From the NCBI GenBank assembly GCA_934646965.1, contig CAKUEZ010000065.1:1-11406 (forward strand): a stretch of DNA of 11,406 nucleotides, read 5' to 3'. Each line of letters opens with the position of its first letter. Position 1 is the first letter of the stretch. The translations under genes and the position numbers were made by a program. This DNA comes from an uncultured Collinsella sp. (GTDB taxonomy: Bacteria; Actinomycetota; Coriobacteriia; Coriobacteriales; Coriobacteriaceae). Shown here piece by piece: positions 1 through 7,295 of this stretch. Under the pieces are notes generated by a model. It was not told where the DNA came from and searched no databases. It worked only from the letters and a program-made list of their open reading frames with translations.

Positions 1-87
1 GGGCCTTGGCCCAATCTCGATCATCCAAGGGGATGTCTTTTTGGTCATTGTTCTTTAGGGAACGGTCAATCGCATAGAACCATGAAG

Positions 88-114
88 ACGGCCGTCCAAC
101 GGCCGTGGTTTGTT
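88..114 (+). terminator. Possible terminator hairpin in the leader region
   Basis: The self-complementary octamer ACGGCCGT occurs twice, at 88-95 and 99-106, separated by CCA. The two copies can pair into an 8-bp stem with a 3-nt loop, followed by the moderately T-rich GGTTTGTTG. This would suit the end of a + strand gene lying mostly left of the window; a + frame entering from the left edge does close at TAG 56-58. The T tract is interrupted, and each octamer is itself a palindrome, so it could instead be an operator-like site between the window edge and the methyltransferase gene. The rest of 1-166 holds only the ribosome binding site of the next gene and no clear promoter. Confidence 0.33.
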
Positions 115-166
115 GCGCCGTTCCGCCTCCGTCATCTGCCACATCTGCACCTGATTGGAAAGAACA

Positions 167-904
167 ATGCAATCCCAGGAATCTCAATCCTTCCCAAAAG
201 CCAGCAGCTTCGACACGGCACTCGTGCGCTCTAAGATTATGGGGCCCAATCCCCTCAAGCTCTGCGAAGAGCTGCTTCACGGTACACGTATCCCCCGCGG
301 TGCCCGCGTCTGCGACCTTGGATCGGGCACCGGCATCACCAGCGCCCTGCTTGCCCGCGAATACGGGCTTGACACGTACGCTGTCGATCTGTGGAGCGAC
401 CCCGAGGAGAACCGCGCGTTCTTTGATTCGCTCGGCATTTCGCGCGACACGATTCATCCCGTTCAGGCGGACGCCTCGCAAGGCTTGCCATTTGAGCGCG
501 ACTTTTTTGATGCGGTCGTGAGCATCGACTCGTACAACTATTACGGGCGCGACCCGCATTATCTGGGCGAGCGCTTGCTCCCCTACGTTAAGCGCGGGGG
601 CATGCTTTACCTGAGCATCCCTGGCATGGTCCGCGACTGCCACGACAATCTGCCCGGTTGCCTGCTCAAATCCTGGACGCCCGAGCAACTCGATTACATG
701 CACGACATAGCCTGGTGGCGCGCCATGATCGAGCCGACCACCGGCGTCAAGATTGTCTCGATGCAACCCATGCTCTGCACCAACGAGGCATGGGCAGACT
801 GGCTCGTCTGCAACAACGAGTACGCAGCGGGCGACCGCGCTGCCGTTGAAGCCGGCGCGCTCAAATACCTCAACACCATCGCCATCGTGCTGAGGAAGCT
901 CTAA
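167..904 (+). CDS. Class I SAM-dependent methyltransferase
   Basis: This 245-residue cytoplasmic protein has the Rossmann-fold signature of class I methyltransferases. Motif I is DLGSGTG (residues 50-56), which contacts the methionine part of SAM. An acidic residue ends strand 2 in YAVDL (D74), and a QADA motif near D102 would hold the adenine. A DAVVSIDSY stretch (115-123) is motif IV. The start MGPNPLKL (25-32) is a leader seen in UbiE/cyclopropane-synthase-like methyltransferases of gut Gram-positives. The substrate cannot be told. I chose ATG at 167 rather than the in-frame TTG at 155, because GGAAAG at 157-162 makes a good ribosome binding site for 167 and overlaps the TTG. The gene stands alone and ends at a strong terminator. 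Confidence 0.85.
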   Translation: MQSQESQSFPKASSFDTALVRSKIMGPNPLKLCEELLHGTRIPRGARVCDLGSGTGITSALLAREYGLDTYAVDLWSDPEENRAFFDSLGISRDTIHPVQADASQGLPFERDFFDAVVSIDSYNYYGRDPHYLGERLLPYVKRGGMLYLSIPGMVRDCHDNLPGCLLKSWTPEQLDYMHDIAWWRAMIEPTTGVKIVSMQPMLCTNEAWADWLVCNNEYAAGDRAAVEAGALKYLNTIAIVLRKL

Positions 905-910
905 ATAACA

Positions 911-955
911 GCCGCGCGAGACCGTAGACATACGGCCTCGCGCGGCTTCTTTCTT
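911..955 (+). terminator. Rho-independent terminator, probably bidirectional
   Basis: The arms GCCGCGCGAG (911-920) and CTCGCGCGGC (937-946) pair perfectly. An inner CCGTA/TACGG pair (922-926 with 931-935) extends the stem to about 16 bp, with one A/C mismatch and a GACA loop. The pyrimidine run TTCTTTCTT (947-955) follows, as expected for + strand termination 7 bp after the methyltransferase stop. Read on the other strand, the hairpin lies about 40 bp beyond the stop of the convergent EFR1-type gene and is followed by a weaker T-rich stretch, so it may end both transcripts. Confidence 0.85.
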
Positions 956-986
956 AATAACTTTTGGAGCAGCGGCCTAGCTGCGA

Positions 987-1778
987 TTACATCCTCACAC
1001 CGGGCTTGGGATGTTTGTACTGACCATGGGAGGCCGTGCGCTTACCGCGCGAGATGGCAAACTTGGGACAACAGTGCAGGCAACGGAGGCAGGCGGCACA
1101 CTCCGGCTTTGTCCAAACGGGAAGCCCGTCACGCATCTCAATTGCCGACATGGGGCAGCGCTTGGCGCAGAGGCCGCAACCGATGCATAGATCGGCATCG
1201 ACGGCAAACTTGCACGTCTGCTGCATGCGCGGCAGCCCAATTGCGTGATACGCGCTCGATGCAAACAGGGGCACGCGATGGCGCATCATGTTGCCCGTGC
1301 GCCGTACCCGCACCGCCTCGATCACGGCATCAATCTGCACCTCGGCAGCTTTATTGATGCTCTCGACCTTTTGAGGATCAGACAAGTCGAAAACAGGCGT
1401 CCAGGTATCGGGCATCTTGACGCTCATCGCCGCATCCAGCTCGAGCCCACGCTCGCGCAGCAGATCGCGGGCAAACTTAGCCGATTGCCCGGTCGTCGAC
1501 CCATACGTTGAGACGTAGAACGTATAAGGTTGCCCGCCGTCCTTTGCGCCAGCGGCAATCGACAGGTCGGCAGTCTTCAAAAACTCGATCATTGGCGTCG
1601 GCAAGCCCCAGGCATACACCGGGGCAACAAATCCAAGCTGACAGGGCCCTCCCGCCAAGGCAAGACGAAGGGACTCGGCATCAAAGCGCTCAATCGACAT
1701 GACCTTATCGCCCGTTGCCGCTGCAACACGGCGCGCCACATGCTCGCTGTTTCCCGTCGCACTAAAGTACAGAATCAT
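987..1778 (-). CDS. EFR1-type flavodoxin / 2[4Fe-4S] ferredoxin protein
   Basis: This 263-residue protein joins an N-terminal flavodoxin-like domain to a C-terminal double-cluster ferredoxin. The start has the FMN phosphate-binding loop FSATGNSEH (5-13), and VAPVYAWGLP (51-60) and STYGSTTG (90-97) fit the other flavin loops. Two CX2CX2CX3CP motifs, C198/201/204/208 and C227/230/233/237, should each bind a [4Fe-4S] cluster; C236 is an extra cysteine. The family is known in anaerobes as EFR1-type ferredoxins and presumably moves electrons between FMN and Fe-S partners; the partner is unknown. The tail after the last cluster is short and basic. ATG at 1778 is preceded by GGGGA. It lies 38 bp downstream of the ClC-like gene on the same strand, so co-transcription is likely. 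Confidence 0.88.
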   Translation of the reverse strand: MILYFSATGNSEHVARRVAAATGDKVMSIERFDAESLRLALAGGPCQLGFVAPVYAWGLPTPMIEFLKTADLSIAAGAKDGGQPYTFYVSTYGSTTGQSAKFARDLLRERGLELDAAMSVKMPDTWTPVFDLSDPQKVESINKAAEVQIDAVIEAVRVRRTGNMMRHRVPLFASSAYHAIGLPRMQQTCKFAVDADLCIGCGLCAKRCPMSAIEMRDGLPVWTKPECAACLRCLHCCPKFAISRGKRTASHGQYKHPKPGVRM

Positions 1779-1816
1779 TTCTTATCCCCCGAGCATTGTG
1801 CCGCGATAAAGCCGCG

Positions 1817-3106
1817 CTACTTGCGCAGCGGCTTGGGCAGCGGAATGCCGGCGGCGATGGCGGCGGCGATGATCATGCAGACGATGCCCTTGAGCGGGAA
1901 GCACATGAGCAGCAGGCCCACGACCATAACGGGCTGGCGCATGACGGCGCCCATCGTCGAGGCGGTGCAGACGGCAACGCAAAAGACCGGATCGACGCCG
2001 GTGAGGATGGCAAGGCCGTAGCCCAGGCTTACGCCCGAGAAGATCACGGGGAAGAAATGACCGCCACGCCAGCCCATGTTGATGAGGGCGGGAGTCAGCA
2101 TAGCCTTGACCAGACCGGTTGCGATGAGCACGCCGGCGGGGATGGTCAGGTAGGTTTCCATGAGAACATCGGCCTGCGTTTCGCCGGCAAACATGGTGTA
2201 GGGCAGAACCGTGCCACAAGCCGCAAGCACCAGACCAGCCAGCATGGCCTTAACGACAGGGCGCTCCCCTATGATATGGGCCAGAGCCTCGCTCGCGTGC
2301 TCCGAGACAAAGTACAGCCAGCCGCAGACCGTGCCGATCAGCGCAAGAGGAATGAGCCATGCGAGCTCCAGGTTGCCCACCTCGGCAGCCTCGAACCTGG
2401 GCATACCCATGCCGCCGCCCACAAGCTGTCCGAGCAGCAGGTAGGTGCCCAAACCGCCAGCGATCGCGATACCGTAGACCACGGTCTTCTGTGCCTTGGG
2501 CAGCTTGATGGTAATCTCGTCAGACGCGGAGTCCTCGTCGCCATCGGCGCTGCCAGCGAGCGGGGCCACAAAGCCAAAGACGGGCGCGGTAAAGAGCGCC
2601 GTCAGGGCAGCTTGAGTGCCCAGCAGCGTGAGCTCCCTAAACTCGGCGCCAAAGCGGCGCATGCGGTCGCCGACCCAACTGCACAGGCCTGCGATAACGC
2701 CGGTCAGTCCGGCCTCCGGTCCAATACTTCCGCCAAACAGCAACGGCAGCAATGCCGCGAGCGACAGCTTGCCCAGGTTGTCGTACGGGTAGCGCCCGTC
2801 TTGCTTGACCTTGGCCATCACCTGGTTGAGGTCGTCGGTCTTGGTGCCCGTCACCTTTTCGTACAGACCGATCAGCAGGCCGCCCAGCAGGCAGACGAAA
2901 AACGGGTACGGTAAAAAGCCGAACGGGCCGCTCGCGAGCTCGGGCGAAGCGGCGCCCAGCATGTGCGGGATCTCGGTCCACAGATAGTCGATGCCGTGCT
3001 CCATCGCAAAGAAAAACAACCAGACTGCGGCACCTGCGAATGCGCCGGTCACAGCCACGCTGAGGAGGAACAGTGCACGGTTTTTAGGCTTGGCAAGGTT
3101 ATCCAT
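1817..3106 (-). CDS. ClC-like voltage-gated anion channel/transporter family protein
   Basis: This 429-residue integral membrane protein has roughly ten to twelve hydrophobic segments. Two stretches match ClC pore motifs: GGSIGPEAGL (125-134), at the place of the family's GREGP motif, and GGHFFP (348-353), matching GxFxP. ClC proteins are dimers with one anion pathway per subunit and work as chloride channels or anion/proton exchangers. The gating glutamate of GREGP is isoleucine here (I128), and a clear GSGIP motif is missing, so ordinary Cl-/H+ exchange should not be assumed. A strongly acidic loop lies near 188-197 (DGDEDSASDE). ATG at 3106 follows GGGAGG at 5-6 nt. There is no C-terminal CBS pair. 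It probably heads a two-gene operon with the EFR1-type gene. Confidence 0.82.
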   Translation of the reverse strand: MDNLAKPKNRALFLLSVAVTGAFAGAAVWLFFFAMEHGIDYLWTEIPHMLGAASPELASGPFGFLPYPFFVCLLGGLLIGLYEKVTGTKTDDLNQVMAKVKQDGRYPYDNLGKLSLAALLPLLFGGSIGPEAGLTGVIAGLCSWVGDRMRRFGAEFRELTLLGTQAALTALFTAPVFGFVAPLAGSADGDEDSASDEITIKLPKAQKTVVYGIAIAGGLGTYLLLGQLVGGGMGMPRFEAAEVGNLELAWLIPLALIGTVCGWLYFVSEHASEALAHIIGERPVVKAMLAGLVLAACGTVLPYTMFAGETQADVLMETYLTIPAGVLIATGLVKAMLTPALINMGWRGGHFFPVIFSGVSLGYGLAILTGVDPVFCVAVCTASTMGAVMRQPVMVVGLLLMCFPLKGIVCMIIAAAIAAGIPLPKPLRK

Positions 3107-3145
3107 CGGGACCTCCCGTGGTCAAAGTCGACAAAGATACGTTTA

Positions 3146-3151
3146 ATTGTA
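3146..3151 (-). promoter_or_regulatory. Possible -10 box upstream of the ClC-like gene
   Basis: On the minus strand this reads TACAAT, a five-of-six match to the -10 consensus, 39 bp before the ATG of the ClC-like gene. It lies in the 125-bp gap after the LOG gene. The best -35 like word, TTGGTC, sits 20 bp away, which is too far, so the call rests on the -10 alone. The rest of the gap shows no convincing terminator. Confidence 0.28.
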
Positions 3152-3231
3152 AGACGGGCACAATGTGGGTAGACCAACTATCTACGCCGCAAACAGCGCT
3201 ATTGGGCGCCGCACATGCTGCAGGCCAGGGC

Positions 3232-3765
3232 CTAGCTGCCGATAATCGATGCAATCTCACGCAGGTCATCGGCAAAGTAGATGCCTTGTTGGCGCTGCAG
3301 GCTCGATAGGCCTTTGTCGATCATATGCTCGAGCAGCAACTTCAGATCGTTGTAGTAGCCATCCAGGTTGTACAAAATGCACGGCGCGCTCAGATGCCCC
3401 AACGACACGGCCGACATGACCTCGGCAATCTCCTCGAGCGTGCCCGTGCCTCCCGGGAAGGCGATGAACGCATCACCGAGTTCGATCATCTTTGCCTTAC
3501 GCTCGGCCATGTCGCTCGTCACGATGAGGTCGTCAATGCCGTCGTGTTGGAACTCCGCCTCGATAAAAAAGCTCGGCTCCACGCCCGTCACGTGGCCGCC
3601 GGCATCGAGCACGCTATCAGCAAGCGCCCCCATCAGGCCCGACTTGGACCCGCCGTATACCAGTGCGTGGCCGTTGGCGCCGATCCACGTGCCGAGCTCT
3701 CGTACTGCAGGCAGAAACGCCGGGGCGTTGCCGACGCTCGCGCCCAGGTATACCGTGATATTCAA
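3232..3765 (-). CDS. LOG family (TIGR00730-type) nucleotide phosphoribohydrolase
   Basis: This 177-residue protein has the hallmark PGGTGTLEE (104-112, the PGGxGTxxE motif) and a nucleotide-binding GGSKSGLMG (38-46). R89/K90 in MAERK lie where the family keeps catalytic basic residues. LOG enzymes cleave ribose 5-phosphate from N6-modified AMP (cytokinin riboside monophosphates), and many bacterial members hydrolyse AMP-like nucleotides; the true substrate here is unknown. The length is normal for the short LOG type. The start is TTG at 3765, since GGGGGA lies about 7-8 nt upstream and no in-frame ATG is suitably placed. It follows the potassium channel gene by 37 bp and is probably co-transcribed with it. 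Confidence 0.88.
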   Translation of the reverse strand: MNITVYLGASVGNAPAFLPAVRELGTWIGANGHALVYGGSKSGLMGALADSVLDAGGHVTGVEPSFFIEAEFQHDGIDDLIVTSDMAERKAKMIELGDAFIAFPGGTGTLEEIAEVMSAVSLGHLSAPCILYNLDGYYNDLKLLLEHMIDKGLSSLQRQQGIYFADDLREIASIIGS

Positions 3766-3802
3766 TATTCAGTCCCCCTCGTCGTGACGCGCGACGCCCG
3801 TT

Positions 3803-4228
3803 CTAACGTTGGCGCCGGCGATATTCGCGCACACGGCGCGACAGATCGGCGAGCTCGTCGCGGTCGAGCTCTTCCAAATGCTCAAGATCGTCCATAAAGC
3901 GCGCCATGGTGTCTTTTTGGCGCATCTTGATGAGCGTATTGCAGTAGTTCACCGCCACGCCCGTGAGCATAGCGATGTAGAAAATGCTGATGACACTCAA
4001 GATGACGGTGATAGCACGAGCGACCGGCGTTTCTGCCGGGATATCGCCAAAACCGATCGTCGAGACGGTCTCAAAGCTAAACCAAAGGCCGTCGCCAAAC
4101 GTAAGGGTCGTGGGCTCGGACAGCCAAACGGCAGTTGAGCACAGCAGGTAGAAGACGAGGAACAGGCCCGTGATACGCACGAAGCCCGCCTGGCGCAACA
4201 CATCGGCCAGCGTCCTGAGCTTTTTCAT
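3803..4228 (-). CDS. Two-TM potassium channel (Ion_trans_2 type)
   Basis: This 141-residue protein has one pore unit: TM1 at about 17-37, a re-entrant pore helix with the selectivity filter TIGFGD (57-62), and TM2 at about 71-95. TIGFGD is an accepted variant of the K+ filter TVGYGD, so four subunits would form a K+ channel. The C-terminal 45 residues are highly charged (FMDDLEHLEELDRDEL and an arginine-rich end) and probably form a cytoplasmic coiled coil that helps tetramers assemble. There is no RCK domain and no voltage sensor. I chose ATG at 4228 over an upstream in-frame TTG at 4249, because GGAAGGGG sits 5 nt before 4228 and within the longer frame. It likely leads a pair with the LOG gene. 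Confidence 0.85.
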   Translation of the reverse strand: MKKLRTLADVLRQAGFVRITGLFLVFYLLCSTAVWLSEPTTLTFGDGLWFSFETVSTIGFGDIPAETPVARAITVILSVISIFYIAMLTGVAVNYCNTLIKMRQKDTMARFMDDLEHLEELDRDELADLSRRVREYRRRQR

Positions 4229-4296
4229 CGCGACCCCTTCCGCGAGCAATCAATCACATTCGCTCGGTATTGTCCCACGCCTCCCTCGCAAACGGA

Positions 4297-4354
4297 ACTA
4301 GTCATCGGGGACGTTCTTAAACGACTAGTCATTCAAGAACGTCCCCAATGACTA
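4297..4354. repeat. REP/MITE-like inverted repeat element
   Basis: Two 20-nt arms, 4299-4318 and 4335-4354, are inverted copies with one mismatch; their core is GGGGACGTTCTT against AAGAACGTCCCC. The 16-nt spacer holds a second copy of ACTAGTCAT (4324-4332), which also begins the left side (4297-4305). The order is therefore A-B-A-B'-A', where the prime marks the inverted copy. No T tract follows either side, so it does not look like a normal terminator. It sits between two divergent genes, a usual place for REP or short non-autonomous elements. Only one copy is in this window and no transposase is near, so its mobile nature is inference. Confidence 0.6.
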
Positions 4355-4418
4355 TATCTGCTGGTTGGCCGTTTGACGGTATGTGGGCAAACGGGGCACC
4401 TGAGCTGGTATCCTTACG

Positions 4419-4427
4419 TGGTATTGT
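4419..4427 (+). promoter_or_regulatory. Possible extended -10 promoter for the first hybrid kinase
   Basis: TG at 4419-4420, one spacer base and TATTGT at 4422-4427 make an extended -10 element about 22 bp before the GTG start. No good -35 box lies at the right distance; TTGACG at 4373-4378 is too far upstream. The element would give a very short leader that still covers the ribosome binding site. Evidence is limited to the word match. Confidence 0.27.
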
Positions 4428-4448
4428 CTCGATTCGTTAGGATTGCCC

Positions 4449-7253
4449 GTGAAGCCTTTCGCCGTCCTTCGTTCAACTATATATCGCGCCCTGGCCATCG
4501 TGCTTGCCGTACTTACCGTACTGAGCGCCGCCATGCCCGCCCCCGTCTATGCCGACGACTCTGATCAGCAGGTCAAAACGGTGCGCGTCGGCTGGCTTGT
4601 CAGCAACGAGGGGTTCCAAGACGGCAACCCGGGCGAGCGCCTCTCGGGCTGGGGCTACGAGTATCTGCAAACCCTCTCGTACTACACCCCCGGCTGGCAA
4701 TACGAATACGTCTCCGGCACCTTCACCGAGCTCATGGATATGCTCGAGGCGGGCGAGATCGACCTGATGCCCAACATCTCGTACTCCGAGGAGCGCGCGC
4801 AAAAGCTGCTCTATTCCTCCAACCCCGAGGGCACCGAGCGCTACTACATCTACGCTAAGCCCGATCGCGACGATCTTTCCAAAGGCGACCCTCAGGCACT
4901 CCAGGGCCTTACCATCGGCTGCAGCCCCGGCGTCATGCAGACGATCGTCGGCCAGCAGTGGCTTGCCAGCGAGGGCATCGCCTGCACCTATAAAGAAATG
5001 CCTGGTGGTGGCGACCTCTTTGCGGCGCTGGCAAACGACGAGGTCGACGCCATCATCATGAACGACACCATCTCGTCGCCCAGCGCCTCCCCCATGTTCT
5101 ACGTTGGGTCAAGTGACTACTATTTCGCCGTTCCCAAAAGCCGTCCCGACCTCATGGACGACATCAATGCCGCCATGGCGGCAATCACCCGATTCAACCC
5201 CCGCTACAATGACGAGGTCAAAGCAAATTACTCGGCCCAAAACAGCGGGTCATCATCACTTGACGGTGCCGAGACCTCCTGGCTCAAAGCAAACGGCAAC
5301 ACCATCACGCTCGGCTATCTTACAAACCAGCTCCCCTACTGCACGCAAAATGACGACGGCGAAATGGAGGGGTCGCTTGCCTCGCTCGCGACGACGTTGC
5401 ACGACAAGTTTGGCATTAACGTTAAAACAGTCGCCATCGCAGACACCAAACAAATGATCAAAGCCCTTTCAGAAGGCACCATCGATGTCGCCCTGCCATT
5501 CTTTCGCGACTACTGGCTTGCCGAACAGGAAGAAGTCGTCCAGTCAAACTCGATGGGAACGGTTTTCCTGACTGCCATTCACAGCAGCAGCGACCTAAGC
5601 AAGGACCTCAAGAGCATCGCTTGCACAAAGGGCGCTATCGTCAACCGCTTTGAGCTCGAGAACCTGTTCCCCGACGCGACGGTAACCGAGTGCCCAAGCG
5701 GCAGTGAGGCGCTCAAGGCCCTCAATAAGGGGCAGGCCAGTTGCATCATTGTCCCCAGCACGCGTCTGGAAACCATCCGCGACACCTACGACATCGAAGA
5801 TTTCGAAACGCAGGAACTCACCAACACAGCAGAGCTATCGTGCTTGATTTCGCGCGGCAATCCCCAGCTTTTAGGAATCATCAATAAGGGTATCGTCAAT
5901 GCCGGCGAATCGCTTTCCGCGAACAGCTATTCCTCCGCATCGTATTCTGCGCAAGAATCGGACACGCTCCGGTTTCTCTACCGTAACCGCACCGCTATTG
6001 CCACCGTTATCATCTGCATTTTGCTGACCGGCATCGCCATCCTTGTCTGGTCGCTCAAACGCGCTCGAACAGAACAGCAAAAAGCCGACGCCGCCAACGC
6101 GGCCAAGACCGCGTTCCTCACGCGCATGAGCCACGACATCCGCACACCGCTCAACGGCATCTTGGGCCTTATCGAAATTGAAGAACTAAAAGAGGGCGAT
6201 ATACAGGTCGCCCGTGAAAGCCGCGCTAAAGCGCGTGTTGCTGCCAACCACCTGCTCTCGCTGATCAACGACATCCTCGAGATGGGCAAAATCGAAGACC
6301 GCAAGATGACCCTCGAGCACGAGTCGTTCAACCTCAAAGAGCTCTGTGACGACGCGCTGGTACTGTGCAGACTCCGCGCATCGGACCGCGGCATTACGCT
6401 GCTCAACACCAGCGAGCCCTATGCCGTCGACCAGATCATGATCGGCAGCCCCACCCATATCCGCCGAATCATCATCAACCTGCTCGACAACAGCATCAAA
6501 TACAACAAGCACGGTGGCACCGTCACCTTCTCTTCCACCGTCAAGCCGCTCGACAACGGGCGCGCACTCTTTTGCTTTACTGTCGAAGACACCGGCATTG
6601 GCATGACGCCCGAGTTTCTAAAGCACATTTACGAGCCGTTTGCCCAGGAGGGCAATGACGCCCGCAGCAAGTTCCAGGGAACCGGCATGGGCATGCCCAT
6701 TGTCAAATCGCTTATCGACATGATGGGCGGCACCATCGAGATCTCAAGCGAACTCGGCGTGGGCAGCACGTTCAATGTCCAGATTCCGCTCGATATCGAC
6801 AAGAACCCTCAGGCCCACATAAAGCTAGTTGAGGCAACGCCCAACTGCTCGCTCGCCGGCATGAGTGTCCTGCTCGCCGAAGACAACGACCTGAATGCCG
6901 AAATTGCCCAGACGCTGCTGGAATCCGAGGACGTCGCGGTAACCCGCGCGGCCAACGGCGACGAGGTTGTCGACCTGTACCTGTCGCATCCCGCCGGCAG
7001 CTTCGACGCCATCCTCATGGACATCATGATGCCCGGCATGGACGGCTACGAGGCAACGCGCGTGATTCGCCTGAGTGGCAAGCCCGATGCCGCCGACATC
7101 CCCATCATCGCGCTGACCGCCAACGCCTTTGCCGAGGACGCCAAGGCAGCGCGCGACGCCGGCATGAGCGCTCATCTGCCCAAGCCGCTCGATTTTGACA
7201 AGCTCAAAAACATTCTCGCCCGCATCAAGCAACACGGTCCCAGTTCGCTATAG
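4449..7253 (+). CDS. BvgS-like hybrid sensor histidine kinase with two solute-binding domains
   Basis: This 934-residue protein has a signal peptide (1-35, cut after VYA), then two extracytoplasmic family 3 solute-binding (Venus flytrap) domains at about 41-265 and 285-490. A single TM (515-535) leads to a HisKA domain with SHDIRTPLNG (H562), a HATPase_c domain (NLLDN near 677-681, DTGIGM near 714-719, GTGMGM at 744-749) and a receiver (805-924) with acidic E811/D812, phosphoacceptor D858 in LMDIMMPG and K912. It should sense small molecules, perhaps amino acids, outside the membrane and phosphorylate itself and its receiver. Compared with BvgS it lacks a PAS domain and the Hpt. GTG at 4449 is the start, with AGGA 6 nt upstream; the in-frame TTG at 4443 abuts that site. 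Its catalytic and receiver parts resemble the other kinase in this window. Confidence 0.92.
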   Translation: MKPFAVLRSTIYRALAIVLAVLTVLSAAMPAPVYADDSDQQVKTVRVGWLVSNEGFQDGNPGERLSGWGYEYLQTLSYYTPGWQYEYVSGTFTELMDMLEAGEIDLMPNISYSEERAQKLLYSSNPEGTERYYIYAKPDRDDLSKGDPQALQGLTIGCSPGVMQTIVGQQWLASEGIACTYKEMPGGGDLFAALANDEVDAIIMNDTISSPSASPMFYVGSSDYYFAVPKSRPDLMDDINAAMAAITRFNPRYNDEVKANYSAQNSGSSSLDGAETSWLKANGNTITLGYLTNQLPYCTQNDDGEMEGSLASLATTLHDKFGINVKTVAIADTKQMIKALSEGTIDVALPFFRDYWLAEQEEVVQSNSMGTVFLTAIHSSSDLSKDLKSIACTKGAIVNRFELENLFPDATVTECPSGSEALKALNKGQASCIIVPSTRLETIRDTYDIEDFETQELTNTAELSCLISRGNPQLLGIINKGIVNAGESLSANSYSSASYSAQESDTLRFLYRNRTAIATVIICILLTGIAILVWSLKRARTEQQKADAANAAKTAFLTRMSHDIRTPLNGILGLIEIEELKEGDIQVARESRAKARVAANHLLSLINDILEMGKIEDRKMTLEHESFNLKELCDDALVLCRLRASDRGITLLNTSEPYAVDQIMIGSPTHIRRIIINLLDNSIKYNKHGGTVTFSSTVKPLDNGRALFCFTVEDTGIGMTPEFLKHIYEPFAQEGNDARSKFQGTGMGMPIVKSLIDMMGGTIEISSELGVGSTFNVQIPLDIDKNPQAHIKLVEATPNCSLAGMSVLLAEDNDLNAEIAQTLLESEDVAVTRAANGDEVVDLYLSHPAGSFDAILMDIMMPGMDGYEATRVIRLSGKPDAADIPIIALTANAFAEDAKAARDAGMSAHLPKPLDFDKLKNILARIKQHGPSSL

Positions 7254-7295
7254 TCTCTCCCCAAGAACCATGCCCGATTGGAAAGGAATCCCGCG

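Noticed and set aside
1..58. Two partial frames at the left edge: one + frame closing at TAG 56-58, one minus frame opening at ATG 46-48 (MTKKTSPWMIEIGPRP)
   Set aside because: Both are too short to judge. The minus frame has only a weak ribosome binding site and rare-type codons; the + frame is supported only by the hairpin 30 bp downstream. Neither can be called.
153..162. GATTGGAAAG shared with 7276-7285 upstream of two unrelated + genes
   Set aside because: It is mostly the ribosome binding site plus chance; the flanks differ. It matters only because the TTG within it creates false longer starts for both genes.
974..984. GGCCTAGCTGC repeated exactly at 3229-3239, both times at the 3' end of a minus-strand gene
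   Set aside because: A shared 11-mer is expected several times by chance in a window of this size, and the flanks do not match.
1796..2914. Long + strand open frame of 372 codons opposite the ClC-like gene
   Set aside because: Its translation is rich in H, Q, D and G with no hydrophobic core or known motif, as expected for the antisense shadow of a GC-rich gene. The minus-strand frame has clear ClC motifs.
3196..3239. Short inverted repeats after the LOG gene as a terminator
   Set aside because: The stems are only 4-5 bp, the loops are poor and no T tract follows.
4373..4378. TTGACG as a -35 box for the first hybrid kinase
   Set aside because: No -10 like word lies 16-18 bp downstream; the best -10 candidates are 30 bp or more away.
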